A stretch of DNA of 64,000 bases from Paraburkholderia sp. BCC1886 (GCF_900996245.1 NZ_CAAJGK010000107.1:62001-126000), one strand, 5' to 3'. Positions 53,222-61,937 are shown, counted from the stretch's first letter. Notes: generated by a model not told the origin, from the sequence alone. A program made the numbers and translations.

Positions 53222-53251
53222 TTGGCTGCCTGCCGACCGCACAGGTATAAA
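53222..53251 (+). promoter_or_regulatory. Predicted promoter of the MAPEG gene
   Basis: TTGGCT (53222-53227), 18-bp spacer, TATAAA (53246-53251), 45 nt before the ATG, with AAGGGAG as ribosome site. Confidence 0.6.
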
Positions 53252-53295
53252 AGCAGCTCGCGGCGTTTAGACCGCGCATCCAAGGGAGACGAACA

Positions 53296-53667
53296 ATGAC
53301 GATACTGCATCAATGCCTGCTCATCGTGGCCATTTTGCCTCTGCTGTGGACCATGCTCGCGAAGGCCAGCAAACGCTACGACAACCACGCGCCGCGGGCT
53401 TACCTGGCCGGCCTGGAGGGCTGGCGCGGGCGCGCCAACGCGGCACAGCAGAACGCGTGGGAAGCGCTGGCGATGTTCACCGCCGCCGTAGTCGTAGCCG
53501 GTCAGTCCGGCGGCGCGAGTCCGTGGATCGACCGGCTCGCTATCGGCTTCGTGGTCACGCGCCTTTTGCATGGCCTGCTTTATCTGGCGAATCTCGCACC
53601 GTTGCGCACGCTGATCTGGTTTGTCGGCGTCGCGTGTGTAGTCGGGTTGTTCTTCGTCGGCCATTGA
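53296..53667 (+). CDS. MAPEG-family membrane protein
   Basis: This is a 123-residue protein with four hydrophobic segments. The MAPEG core is visible: ANAAQQNAWEALAMFTAAVV (the NxxE-type motif between helices 1 and 2), then FVVTRLLHGLLYLANLAPLRTL. MAPEG proteins in eukaryotes act in eicosanoid and glutathione metabolism; the role of this bacterial branch is not known. It has its own promoter and lies upstream of the ClC gene by 143 nt. Confidence 0.9.
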   Translation: MTILHQCLLIVAILPLLWTMLAKASKRYDNHAPRAYLAGLEGWRGRANAAQQNAWEALAMFTAAVVVAGQSGGASPWIDRLAIGFVVTRLLHGLLYLANLAPLRTLIWFVGVACVVGLFFVGH

Positions 53668-53810
53668 CGACAACGAGCGCACTGCAGAACATGACAAAAG
53701 CTAGATATATGCAATGAGCGCATGAATGGCGAAGAAAAATCCATTTGTCTCATGATGTGCGTCACCTTTAAGATGGCCGCCATCCCATTATTCACGGCGG
53801 CCGACGCGCC

Positions 53811-55109
53811 ATGTCCAATCCTGCTTACGTCACCGAACCCGCGCGGCGCGCGCATAGCCCCGCCTCGACGCTCGCGCTCGTCACGCTACTCACGGGTGTG
53901 GGTGCGGGTCTCGGCGGCATGCTGCTAGCGTTGCTGCTGCACGCCATCCAGCATCTCGCCTTCGGCTACAGCCTCGACCACGTCATCAGCCCCGAAACTT
54001 TTCTGCAGGGCGTCACGGCGGCTTCGCCCGAACGGCGACTGCTGGTGCTGACACTGTGCGGAGTCGTCGCCGGCCTCGGCTGGTGGACCCTGTACCGCTT
54101 CGGGCGGCCGCTCGTCAGCATCCGTCAGGCGGTCAAATCCGACGATCCGCAGATGCCGCTGTTGAGCACCGTCGTCCATGCGTTATTGCAGATCGTCACC
54201 GTCGCGCTGGGCTCGCCGCTCGGCCGCGAAGTCGCGCCGCGCGAGATCGGCGCGGTGTGGGCAGGCTGGTTATCGCGGCGCGCGGGCCTTTCTGTGGCGG
54301 ACAGCCGGATCATGGTGGCGTGCGGAGCGGGCGCCGGTCTGGCGGCGGTCTACAACGTGCCGCTGGGCGGCGCGGTATTCGTGCTGGAAGTGCTGCTCGG
54401 CACGTTCGGATGGAAGGCGCTGGTGCCCGCCGTGGCGACATCGGCGATAGCGGCCTGGGTCGCGCAATGGGGCCTCGGCAACGAACATCAATATCGGGTT
54501 CCCGCGCTCGCGTCGAACCTATCGCTCGTTGTTTGGGCCGTGGTGTGCGGACCGATCTTCGGCGTCGCGGCGTGGGGCTTCACGGAACTGACGAAGCGCG
54601 CCCGCGCGTCGGTGAACAAGGACTGGCGCTTGCCGGTGCTGTGCGTGCTGAACTTCGCGATCATCGGCGCGTTGGCGATCTACTTCCCGCAATTGCCCGG
54701 CAACGGTAAAGGTCCGGCGAGCCTCGCGTTCGACAGCAGCCTGAGTATCGGTCTCGCGGCAGCCTTGCTCGTGTTGAAAGTCGCGATTACGACCAGCAGT
54801 TTGCGCGCCGGTGCCGAGGGCGGTTTGCTGACGCCGGGTCTCGCGAACGGCGCACTGCTCGCCATCGTGCTCGGCGGCATCTGGAGTCTGTTCTGGCCGG
54901 GCGCGACGATGGGCGCGTTCGCGGTGATCGGCGCCGCGGCCTTTCTCGCCGCGTCGATGCAGATGCCGATTACCGCCGTCGTACTGGTCTTCGAATTCAC
55001 GCGTATCAGTCAGGATTTTCTGATTCCCGTATTGCTGGCGGTCGGCGGTTCGATACTGACTTTTCAGGCCGTCACGAATGCGGCGGCGAGTGGGAAGAGA
55101 CACGGCTGA
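53811..55109 (+). CDS. ClC-family chloride channel/antiporter (divergent)
   Basis: This is a 432-residue polytopic membrane protein. ClC hallmarks seen are GSPLGREVAPREIGAVW (the GREGP-type motif with the gating Glu, Glu140), AAVYNVPLGGAVFVLEVLL, and the C-terminal GGLLTPGLANGALL (GxFxP-type, here GLLTP). The first selectivity motif GSGIP is missing; the corresponding stretch reads VSIRQAVKSDDPQMP. The ion specificity is therefore uncertain. There are no CBS domains. The start at 53811 gives a normal N-terminus. Confidence 0.87.
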   Translation: MSNPAYVTEPARRAHSPASTLALVTLLTGVGAGLGGMLLALLLHAIQHLAFGYSLDHVISPETFLQGVTAASPERRLLVLTLCGVVAGLGWWTLYRFGRPLVSIRQAVKSDDPQMPLLSTVVHALLQIVTVALGSPLGREVAPREIGAVWAGWLSRRAGLSVADSRIMVACGAGAGLAAVYNVPLGGAVFVLEVLLGTFGWKALVPAVATSAIAAWVAQWGLGNEHQYRVPALASNLSLVVWAVVCGPIFGVAAWGFTELTKRARASVNKDWRLPVLCVLNFAIIGALAIYFPQLPGNGKGPASLAFDSSLSIGLAAALLVLKVAITTSSLRAGAEGGLLTPGLANGALLAIVLGGIWSLFWPGATMGAFAVIGAAAFLAASMQMPITAVVLVFEFTRISQDFLIPVLLAVGGSILTFQAVTNAAASGKRHG

Positions 55110-55328
55110 AAATCCGTCGAGGCCTGCCAGATCCAGTCGTCATTGTTGCCGTGAATAGAGCAGTAAACGCGCCGAAATCCGGTGGCACACGAAGCGACAT
55201 ACTTATTGTCGAAGCCTGATTCGACTCGACGTTTTTCAACGCAACGAAAGTGGAAGGCGTGTTATAAAGTCGGCGGATTGTTAGTCACCTGGAGACACGG
55301 GATTGACGAATAAGAATGACAGCTTTGA
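55110..55328. other. Intergenic region after the ClC gene
   Basis: No gene, RNA or repeat could be supported in this stretch. Confidence 0.4.
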
Positions 55329-55550
55329 GCTCATCTGTCGGGCATCTGCATTAATTGCGATAAGCGTTATCGACACGTGCCCACTTTAATCCTCACGACT
55401 TCACGCCCGCACCCTTATCAGCGATCGTATCGCTGGGAAAGTCACGTCATCGAATTCTTTGCGATCGGGACCGCGGTTGCGCCGCTGCAGAAAGAGATCG
55501 ATGCGAAAGATATTCCTGCGCCGACGCTGGTGCTGTCGGTGAACGACTGA
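55329..55550 (+). pseudogene. Probable C-terminal remnant of a lost gene
   Basis: An open frame without a usable start codon ends at a TGA at 55548-55550, just before the AraC gene. Its last ~45 codons (from about 55410) read like a real protein end: YRWESHVIEFFAIGTAVAPL, then KDIPAPTLVLSVND. Upstream codons lack protein character and a stop lies at 55326. I do not recognise the family with confidence. It is most simply the 3' remainder of a deleted gene. Confidence 0.45.
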
Positions 55551-55557
55551 GGCCGGC

Positions 55558-56394
55558 ATGAGCGACGCGCGCGATCGCATCAGACTCGGTGCCGGAGGCG
55601 AAGGAATCGAGCGTCTGGAAGCCAGGTTGCATGGCAAGGCGTTCGCGCCGCATCGGCACGACTCGTACGCAATCGGTATCACGGTGGCAGGCGTGCAGAC
55701 GTTTCGCTTTCGCGGCACGCAGTGGCATTGTCTGCCCGGGCAATGCCACATCCTTCATCCCGACGAGCTGCATGACGGCGGCGCCGGAACGAGTGACGCA
55801 TTCGGCTACCGGATGCTGTATATCGATCCCCGGCTCGTGCAGGAGGCGTTGCGCGGACAGCCGCTGCCCTTCGTGGCGAATCCGGTGGTGGATGCGGCGA
55901 GATTGATCGGCGGCGACGATTTTCCTCTGTGGGATATGGACGACGCGATCGACGATGTGAAGCGTATCGATCTCACGGTTGCGGTGGTCAATCTGCTTGC
56001 GCGCGGGGTGACGGGCGGCAATAAGGTGGCGGAGGTGGCCACTGACGGGGCCACCAGGGTCGGCGCCGGTTTGCTCGACCTCCGCGCGCTGTCGAGAGTT
56101 AGGGAACGGATTGCCGCGAGCCCGGCAGAACGGCATGCGATGCAGGAATTCGAAGCCTTGTCCGGCCTCGACCGATGGACGCTCGCGCGGCAGTTCCGTG
56201 CCGCGTTCGGCACCAGCCCGAGCCGTTTCCGAGTTCAGCGGCAGCTCGATCATGCGCGTGCGCTGATCAAACAAGGCCGCCCGCTCGCGGATGCCGCGCT
56301 GGAAGCCGGGTTCGCCGATCAGAGTCATCTGTCGCGGCAATTCAAAAGCGCTTATGGGCTCACGCCGGCGAGATGGGCGTCGGCGATCCGCTAA
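55558..56394 (+). CDS. AraC-family transcriptional regulator
   Basis: This is a 278-residue regulator with an N-terminal cupin-type sensor domain (HRHDSYAIGITVAGVQTFRF, then LHPDELHDGGAG) and a C-terminal double-HTH AraC domain. The latter shows LDRWTLARQFRAAFGTSPSRF, RALIKQGRPLADAALEAGFAD and the signature SHLSRQFKSAYGLTPARWA. It overlaps the converging dehydrogenase gene by 4 nt at the stops. Its target is unknown. Confidence 0.92.
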   Translation: MSDARDRIRLGAGGEGIERLEARLHGKAFAPHRHDSYAIGITVAGVQTFRFRGTQWHCLPGQCHILHPDELHDGGAGTSDAFGYRMLYIDPRLVQEALRGQPLPFVANPVVDAARLIGGDDFPLWDMDDAIDDVKRIDLTVAVVNLLARGVTGGNKVAEVATDGATRVGAGLLDLRALSRVRERIAASPAERHAMQEFEALSGLDRWTLARQFRAAFGTSPSRFRVQRQLDHARALIKQGRPLADAALEAGFADQSHLSRQFKSAYGLTPARWASAIR

Positions 56395-57269
56395 CTGGTG
56401 GTGTCGGTGCGGGCTTCGATCGCGCGGATAACCGCCACCATGTCCGACTGTCCCAAACCCAACTCCTGCGTTTCACCATAAAGCGCGTAGCACGCGTCCA
56501 GCAGCGGCGACGCCAGTTGCGCGCGTCGCGCCGCTTCGGCGATCAGTCGGTTGTTTTTGAGCACATCGGTGATGCCCGCCTGCACGGCGAAATCCTGTTC
56601 GAACAGCTTCGCCAGTTTGACGCGCGAGACGTTGCTGGCCATCGGCCCGGCATCCAGAACCGCTACGAACTTGTCGAGTTGCAGCGCGTGACGCTCGGCG
56701 AAATGAAACGCCTCCGTGAGCCCCGTGACCATGGTGATCAGGAAGAGATTGACGGCGAGCTTCATCAGCAGCGCGTTCGGCACCGCGCCGCAATCGACGG
56801 TTTGTCTGCAAACGGGCTGGAGTAGCGGACGCACGGTTTCGATTGCGGCCGGGTCACCGGCCAGCATCGCGACCAGTTGTCCTTCTTCGGCCGGCTTTCG
56901 CGAGCCCGACACCGGTGCTTCGACGTAGTGACCTTGCGCGGCTTCGATGTCGGTGGCCAGCGCCCGCGAGTATTCCGGCGATACCGTGCCCATCTGCACG
57001 ATGGTCCGGCCTCGAACCAGAGTCGGGAAAGCGGCGCTGCCGCGCTGGAGCACGGAGTCGATGGCTTCGTCGCTCGCGAGCATCAGGACGACGACTGACG
57101 TTTTGCTGAAAACGTCCGAGGGTGTGGCGGCGACCAACGCGCCGGCTGCCGCGAGCGCCTGAGTTTTGTCTGCGTTGCGGTTCCACACTACCAGCTGTAT
57201 TCCCGCGCGCGCCATATTCAGCGCCATCGGTTCGCCCATGACGCCGATGCCTATGAAACCCACTTGCAT
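56391..57269 (-). CDS. NAD(P)-dependent 3-hydroxyisobutyrate dehydrogenase-family enzyme
   Basis: This is a 292-residue beta-hydroxyacid dehydrogenase. The N-terminal nucleotide fold has GFIGIGVMGEPMALNMARAG (residues 4-23), the substrate loop is VEAPVSGSRKPAEEGQL, and the catalytic Lys lies in NALLMKLAVNLFLI. The family reduces or oxidises small 3-hydroxy acids such as 3-hydroxyisobutyrate, tartronate semialdehyde or glyoxylate/succinic semialdehyde; the exact substrate is not evident. GGGAG precedes the ATG. Its 3' end overlaps the AraC gene tail-to-tail. Confidence 0.9.
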   Translation of the reverse strand: MQVGFIGIGVMGEPMALNMARAGIQLVVWNRNADKTQALAAAGALVAATPSDVFSKTSVVVLMLASDEAIDSVLQRGSAAFPTLVRGRTIVQMGTVSPEYSRALATDIEAAQGHYVEAPVSGSRKPAEEGQLVAMLAGDPAAIETVRPLLQPVCRQTVDCGAVPNALLMKLAVNLFLITMVTGLTEAFHFAERHALQLDKFVAVLDAGPMASNVSRVKLAKLFEQDFAVQAGITDVLKNNRLIAEAARRAQLASPLLDACYALYGETQELGLGQSDMVAVIRAIEARTDTTS

Positions 57270-57398
57270 ATCGCACTCCCGGAACCGATAAGTTGAAATT
57301 AGTGAAGGGTAATCGGGAAACGAGGAGGGCGTCTTGAAGGGTTGTGAAGGACTGGCCTTGCCTGAACGAACCTCCGACGGTCGGCTCGCGTTTGCCCT

Positions 57399-58004
57399 TC
57401 AGGCGAGCGTTGGAATGTTTGCGCTGGACGGTAATTCGCCCGCAGCCGAGCGTGTCCGATGCTCTCGAAAGGCGGCCGCAATAGTTCGCAATGCGCCTTT
57501 TGACCGGGCATCCGACAAATTGGCGTGCAATACGATCTCGGACGAAGGCAAGGGAGGCAACTGGAATTTTGCGCCGACATCGATGAGATCGAGGGGGGCG
57601 ACCCGTTGCGCCAGCGGGGCGATTGCCAAACCGGCAGAGACAGCCGCGGTGACTGCCGCCATTCCGCCGCCGACGAAGACTTCGATCCAGTCCAGGCCCG
57701 CCGCATCGAGCGCGCGCGTCGCGACGCTCCTGACACCACAAGACGTGGCGAGTGAGGCGAGCCTGATGGGCCCGCCCATCCTATGCTCGAAGCTCGGCGC
57801 TGCAAACCAGCTAAAGCGCTCCAATGTCAGCACATCGCCGTTGCGACGATCGTCCTCTCTGCGGACAATTACGGCATCCAGCGTGCCGCGCTCGAAGGAC
57901 TCAAGCAAATTCGGCGACCCCTCGATCCGGACTTCGATCAAAAGAGCGGCTTCGTACGCATTGAGACGGGCCAGCAGCGTCGGAAGCTCCGGTCCTATCT
58001 GGCC
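57399..58004 (-). pseudogene. LysR-family regulator remnant (DNA-binding domain lost)
   Basis: The minus-strand frame encodes most of a LysR substrate-binding domain: PELPTLLARLNAY at about 57975, ERGTLDAVIVRREDD, VGGGMAAVTAAVSAGLAIAPL and a C-terminal tail. The HTH and start are missing. Upstream of about 58004 the coding sense stops and a transporter fragment begins on the other strand. A TTG at 57941 gives a possible 180-codon product, but it would have no DNA-binding domain. Confidence 0.8.
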
Positions 58005-58007
58005 TCT

Positions 58008-58538
58008 TCTCTCTATCTGCAGGGCGGGATGAGACTGACGGCAGTTGATGCCGGTATGCGTATGCTTCCCGTTGGCATTGGCTATTTTCTCGCCTCATTC
58101 GCTGCGGCGAGCATCCTGCATCGTCTTGGGCCACGTGCTTTGACACTGGGCTTCGCCATTCAGATGCTTGGACTGGTGGTGGCAATCATGGCCGTCTCTG
58201 GAATTCTGGCGGGAGGTTTCGGAGCTGGGCTCCTGATTGCGGGGATTGGATTCGGCATTTCAATGCCGTCGATTATCAAAGCGGTAATCAGTGGCATCGA
58301 TCAGCGTCATGCCGGGCTCGCATCGGGAATCGTTATGTCCTCTTTGCAGGTCGGTGGCGCCGTTGGAGTCGCGATGGTGGGGGGCGTGTTTTTCAGCACG
58401 CTTGGCAGTGGTGTGGAGCTTTCGTCCTATGCGCATGCCTTCAATGTATCGACGATGTGCAATGTCGTTCTGATGGCGCTGGGCGGTGCGCTGTCGCTGA
58501 GGATGCCGGCCCTCCGTCATGCGATGAAAGGCCGATAA
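58008..58538 (+). pseudogene. MFS transporter remnant (3' part only)
   Basis: From about 58008 the frame encodes the last ~175 residues of a DHA2-type transporter: SLYLQGGMRLTAVDAGMRML, then GIGFGISMPSIIKAVISGID and ASGIVMSSLQVGGAVGVAMV. The first two-thirds of the gene is missing. A longer frame back to 57783 is antisense to the lysR remnant and not real transporter sequence. Base composition is less GC-rich than the surrounding genes. Confidence 0.8.
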
Positions 58539-58588
58539 CACGTTGCGAAGATGAACGTGTCGGTGGAACACAAGCAGTCTGCAGAAAC

Positions 58589-58623
58589 AAAAAACCCCGT
58601 AAGACGAAAATCTTACGGGGTTT
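58589..58623 (-). terminator. Terminator of tRNA-Leu copy 1
   Basis: 13-bp stem (58592-58604 with 58611-58623), 6-nt loop, T-tract on the minus strand, 23 nt after the tRNA 3' end. Confidence 0.9.
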
Positions 58624-58645
58624 CTCGAACTACTTATACAACTGA

Positions 58646-58732
58646 TGGTGCCCAGGAGAGGACTCGAACCTCCACGGTGTTGCCACCGCTAGGACCTGAA
58701 CCTAGTGCGTCTACCAATTCCGCCACCTGGGC
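58646..58732 (-). tRNA. tRNA-Leu(CAG), copy 1
   Basis: 87 nt including an encoded CCA end. The acceptor stem GCCCAGG/CCTGGGC is fully paired. The anticodon arm CTAGG-TTCAGGT-CCTAG gives anticodon CAG. The long variable arm CGGTG-GCAA-CACCG is typical of a class II tRNA. The T-loop is TTCGAGT. It reads CUG, the commonest Leu codon in this genome type. Confidence 0.97.
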
Positions 58733-58753
58733 ACGTTTTGAAACTAGACCGCC

Positions 58754-58781
58754 ATTTTATCGAGATGATGCAGTGTGTCAA
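58754..58781 (-). promoter_or_regulatory. Promoter of tRNA-Leu copy 1
   Basis: TTGACA (58776-58781), 16-bp spacer, TAAAAT (58754-58759), 21 nt before the tRNA 5' end, with a GGCGG discriminator of the kind linked to stringent control. Confidence 0.85.
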
Positions 58782-58849
58782 TCCCTGCTCACCACAATCT
58801 CCTGCTGCTTCGCTGACTGCTGCTGCTTACTACTGCTTGCCTTCACACT

Positions 58850-58888
58850 AAAAACAAAGCCGCCTGAATGAAGAAGGCGGCTTTGTTT
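58850..58888 (-). terminator. Terminator of tRNA-Leu copy 2
   Basis: 13-bp stem (58852-58864 with 58876-58888), 11-nt loop, T-tract on the minus strand, 7 nt after the tRNA. Confidence 0.9.
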
Positions 58889-58895
58889 CGAATCT

Positions 58896-58982
58896 TGGTG
58901 CCCAAGAGAGGACTCGAACCTCCACAGTGTTGCCACCGCTAGGACCTGAACCTAGTGCGTCTACCAATTTCGCCACCTGGGC
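58896..58982 (-). tRNA. tRNA-Leu(CAG), copy 2
   Basis: 87 nt with encoded CCA and the same anticodon CAG as copy 1. It differs at three bases: one in the D-arm (GGCGA for GGCGG), one in the variable arm (a G-T pair), and one giving a G-T pair in the acceptor stem. All pairings remain possible, so it should be functional. Confidence 0.97.
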
Positions 58983-59006
58983 AGGTGATCAACAGCAAAG
59001 AACGCC

Positions 59007-59034
59007 ATTATAGCGACAGATTCGTGCCTGTCAA
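59007..59034 (-). promoter_or_regulatory. Promoter of tRNA-Leu copy 2
   Basis: Full consensus TTGACA (59029-59034), 16-bp spacer, TATAAT (59007-59012), GGCG discriminator, 24 nt before the tRNA 5' end. Confidence 0.9.
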
Positions 59035-59125
59035 GCGTTTGCCCGAACTCGCCCGAACCGCGCCATCGCGAGGCTGAGCGCGGCTCGCAGCGAATATCGG
59101 AGGGGCGCTTGGCGCGCTGGACGGG

Positions 59126-59134
59126 TGTTAGAAT
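59126..59134 (+). promoter_or_regulatory. Possible extended -10 promoter of rnr
   Basis: TG-T-TAGAAT (TAGAAT 59129-59134), about 175 nt before the rnr start; no good -35 at 17 bp. Confidence 0.4.
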
Positions 59135-59308
59135 GCCTCGCAGTAGTTCGTTGGCACGGTGCACACAGCCCGTCGGACTCAGCTTTGAACGAGCCGGACC
59201 CAAGCAGTTTTTTCAGTGCATTCGCCAGTGCACGCAAGTGCAACTGCAAGTGAAACCAAGCGTCGAGCAAACGCTTTTTCAGCCGAGCCACATCGCCGAC
59301 CGACGTCC

Positions 59309-61849
59309 ATGCAACGAGAAAAAATCATCGACAAGCCCTTGAGTAAATTCCCGTATCCGATTCCTAGCCGCGAAGAAATCCTCGGCGTCCTGCGCACGAG
59401 TGAAGCGCCGCTTGCCGCGAACGACATCGCCGAAGCCTTGTCGATCAAGCGCCAGGAGCGCGAAGGATTTTTCAAGCGTCTAGGTGCCATGGAGCGCGAC
59501 GGCCAGATCCGGCTCGATCAGCGCAATCTCTACCAGCTCACCCATCCGTCGAATTTCGTCGCGGGCCGCGTCCAGGGCCATCGCGACGGCTTCGGTTTTC
59601 TCATTCGCGACGACGGCCAGGACGACTTGTTCCTGCCCACCGGCGAAATGCAGAAGGTGATGCACAACGACCGCGTGCTCGCGCGCATCGTCGGCTACGA
59701 CCGGCGCGGCCGCCCCGAAGGGCACATCGTCGAGGTGACGGACCGCGCCAACAAACGCGTGATCGGCCGCTTGCTCAGTGAAAACGGCGCGCTCATCGTC
59801 GCGCCCGAAGACAAGCGCATCGGTCACGACATCCTCATCGCGCAGAACACGAAGAAGGCCAAGGTCGGCCAGGTGGTCGTGGTCGAACTCACCGATTTCC
59901 CGAGCCGGCATTCGCAACCGCTCGGACGCGTGGTGGAAGTGCTCGGCGACATCGACGACCCGGGCATGGAAATCGAAATCGCGGTGCGCAAGTACGGCGT
60001 GCCGCACGAATTCAATCAGGCCGCACTCGACGAAGCGGCGAAGCTGCCCGACGAAGTCCGGCCGTCGGATGCGCGTCATCGCATCGATCTGCGCGACGTG
60101 CCGCTCGTGACCATCGACGGTGAAGACGCCCGCGACTTCGACGACGCGGTGTATTGCGAGCCGGTGCAGGTGGGTCGCGGCGAGGGCTTCCGTCTGATCG
60201 TCGCGATTGCGGACGTCTCGCACTACGTGCATCCGAAAAGCGGGCTCGACGCCGACGCGATCGAGCGCAGCACGTCGGTCTATTTCCCGCGCCGCGTCAT
60301 TCCCATGCTGCCGGAGAAACTCTCCAACGGCTTGTGCTCGCTGAATCCGCACGTCGACCGTTGCGTGCTGGTGTGCGACATGATCGTCACCGCGCGCGGT
60401 GAAGTGAAGGCTTATCAGTTTTATCCGGGTGTGATGCATTCGGCTGCGCGTCTGACCTACACGGAAGTCGCGGCGGTGCTGAAGAATACCAAGGGACCCG
60501 AGGCCACGCGCCGTGCCGCGTTGCTGCCGCAGCTACAGAATCTGTACGGCGTGTACAAGTCGCTGTTCGCAGCGCGCCAGAAGCGCGGCGCGATCGACTT
60601 CGACACCACCGAGACCTACATCGTCTGCAATGCGCAGGGCAAGATCGAGCAGATCGTGCCGCGCACCCGCAACGACGCGCACAAGCTGATCGAAGAGTGC
60701 ATGCTGGCCGCGAACGTGTGCGCCGCCGACTTCCTCAAGCGCAACAAACACCCTGGTCTGTTCCGCGTGCATGCGGGCCCGACGCCGGAGAAGCTCGAAA
60801 ACCTGCGCACGTTCCTGCGCGGCATGGGCCTCACGCTGAACGGCGGCGACAAACCGCACGCGAGCGACTACGCCGCGCTGATGGCGCAGATTCGCGAACG
60901 GCCCGACGCGCAGATGCTGCAAACCATGCTGCTGCGCTCGATGCAACAAGCGGTATATAGCCCGGACAACATCGGTCACTTCGGTCTCGCGTACGAAGCG
61001 TATGCGCACTTCACGAGCCCGATTCGCCGCTATCCCGACCTGCTGACGCACCGCGCCATTTACGCGATCCTGCAAGGCCGCAAGTATCAGCCGGAGCCGG
61101 CGGCGGGTATCGAACTGAACACCGCGCTCTCGCCGCGTGCCCGCGCCATGCAGAAGGCCGACGACGAATCGCGCGGCCGTCAGCGTTCGACCAACGTGGC
61201 GATCTGGGAAGAACTCGGTCTGCACTGTTCGGCCAACGAGCGTCGCGCCGACGAAGCCTCGCGCGACGTCGAAGCCTGGCTCAAGTGCTACTTCATGCGC
61301 GACAAGCTCGGCGAAGAATATGGCGGCATGGTAAGCGGCGTGACGTCGTTCGGCATCTTCGTGCAACTCGACTCGCTGTTCATCGAAGGCCTCGTGCACG
61401 TGACCGAACTCGGCTCGGACTACTTCCAGTACGACGAGATCAAGAACGAGTTGCGCGGCGAGCGCACGGGTATCCGTTATCGCCTGTCGGACCGCGTGCG
61501 GGTGCAGGTGAGCCGCGTCGACCTGGATGCGCGCAAGATCGATTTCCGTCTGGTGCGTGATACGCCGATCAAACCGTCCGCGAATCGTCAGGCGCCGGTC
61601 GACAAGTCGTCCAGCGAAAACAGCAGTGCTCGCGGCGGTGCGCGCGTGCGTTCGTTGCCGCCGCAGGAAGGCGGCACGGGCAACGCGGGAAGCGCTGCCG
61701 CGCCAGGCGGGCGGCGCAGCAAGAAAGCCGCGCCCGCGCAAACCGCGGCCGTGAAGGAAGCGCGCGCTGCCCGCGGCGCGGCGAAGAAACATAGCGCCGC
61801 GAGCAAGGCTGCACCCAAGCCGCAACCGCAGGCCCGCAAGAAGCGCTGA
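59309..61849 (+). CDS. rnr: Ribonuclease R
   Basis: RNase R is a 3'-5' exoribonuclease of the RNase II/RNB family that degrades structured RNA. The ATG at 59309 gives 846 residues. A TTG at 59339 (giving SKFPYPIPSREE) and an ATG at 59216 are alternatives, because no ribosome site is decisive. Order: winged-helix N-terminus (EALSIKRQEREGFFKRLGAM), two cold-shock domains, the RNB domain with the active-site aspartates in DGEDARDFDDAVYC, an S1 domain (GGMVSGVTSFGIFVQLD), and a ~110-residue Lys/Ala/Arg-rich tail. It is followed by rlmB, a frequent neighbour. Confidence 0.96.
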   Translation: MQREKIIDKPLSKFPYPIPSREEILGVLRTSEAPLAANDIAEALSIKRQEREGFFKRLGAMERDGQIRLDQRNLYQLTHPSNFVAGRVQGHRDGFGFLIRDDGQDDLFLPTGEMQKVMHNDRVLARIVGYDRRGRPEGHIVEVTDRANKRVIGRLLSENGALIVAPEDKRIGHDILIAQNTKKAKVGQVVVVELTDFPSRHSQPLGRVVEVLGDIDDPGMEIEIAVRKYGVPHEFNQAALDEAAKLPDEVRPSDARHRIDLRDVPLVTIDGEDARDFDDAVYCEPVQVGRGEGFRLIVAIADVSHYVHPKSGLDADAIERSTSVYFPRRVIPMLPEKLSNGLCSLNPHVDRCVLVCDMIVTARGEVKAYQFYPGVMHSAARLTYTEVAAVLKNTKGPEATRRAALLPQLQNLYGVYKSLFAARQKRGAIDFDTTETYIVCNAQGKIEQIVPRTRNDAHKLIEECMLAANVCAADFLKRNKHPGLFRVHAGPTPEKLENLRTFLRGMGLTLNGGDKPHASDYAALMAQIRERPDAQMLQTMLLRSMQQAVYSPDNIGHFGLAYEAYAHFTSPIRRYPDLLTHRAIYAILQGRKYQPEPAAGIELNTALSPRARAMQKADDESRGRQRSTNVAIWEELGLHCSANERRADEASRDVEAWLKCYFMRDKLGEEYGGMVSGVTSFGIFVQLDSLFIEGLVHVTELGSDYFQYDEIKNELRGERTGIRYRLSDRVRVQVSRVDLDARKIDFRLVRDTPIKPSANRQAPVDKSSSENSSARGGARVRSLPPQEGGTGNAGSAAAPGGRRSKKAAPAQTAAVKEARAARGAAKKHSAASKAAPKPQPQARKKR

Positions 61850-61899
61850 GGTTTCGACGGCGCGACCCGTAGGGTCGCGGCCGGCTAACGCCTGACATC

Positions 61900-61937
61900 G
61901 CGCGCAACGGATACGTGTCGACGTGTCCGTTGCGCGC
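61900..61937 (+). terminator. Long perfect hairpin between rnr and rlmB
   Basis: 12-bp perfect arms (61900-61911 with 61926-61937) around a 14-nt loop are followed by GTTCTGCTTTT, a weak T-tract. A smaller stem (GCGACCC-GTA-GGGTCGC, about 61862-61878) precedes it. A terminator or mRNA stability element for rnr. Confidence 0.6.

Noticed and set aside
52885..53697. 270-codon minus-strand open frame over the MFS upstream region and MAPEG gene
   Set aside because: No recognisable domain or ribosome site, and it is antisense to the MAPEG gene.
58646..58982. tRNA-Leu pair as an integration site for a mobile island
   Set aside because: No integrase, no direct repeat of a tRNA 3' end, and both flanks look chromosomal; the nearby lysR/MFS scar is better explained by deletion.
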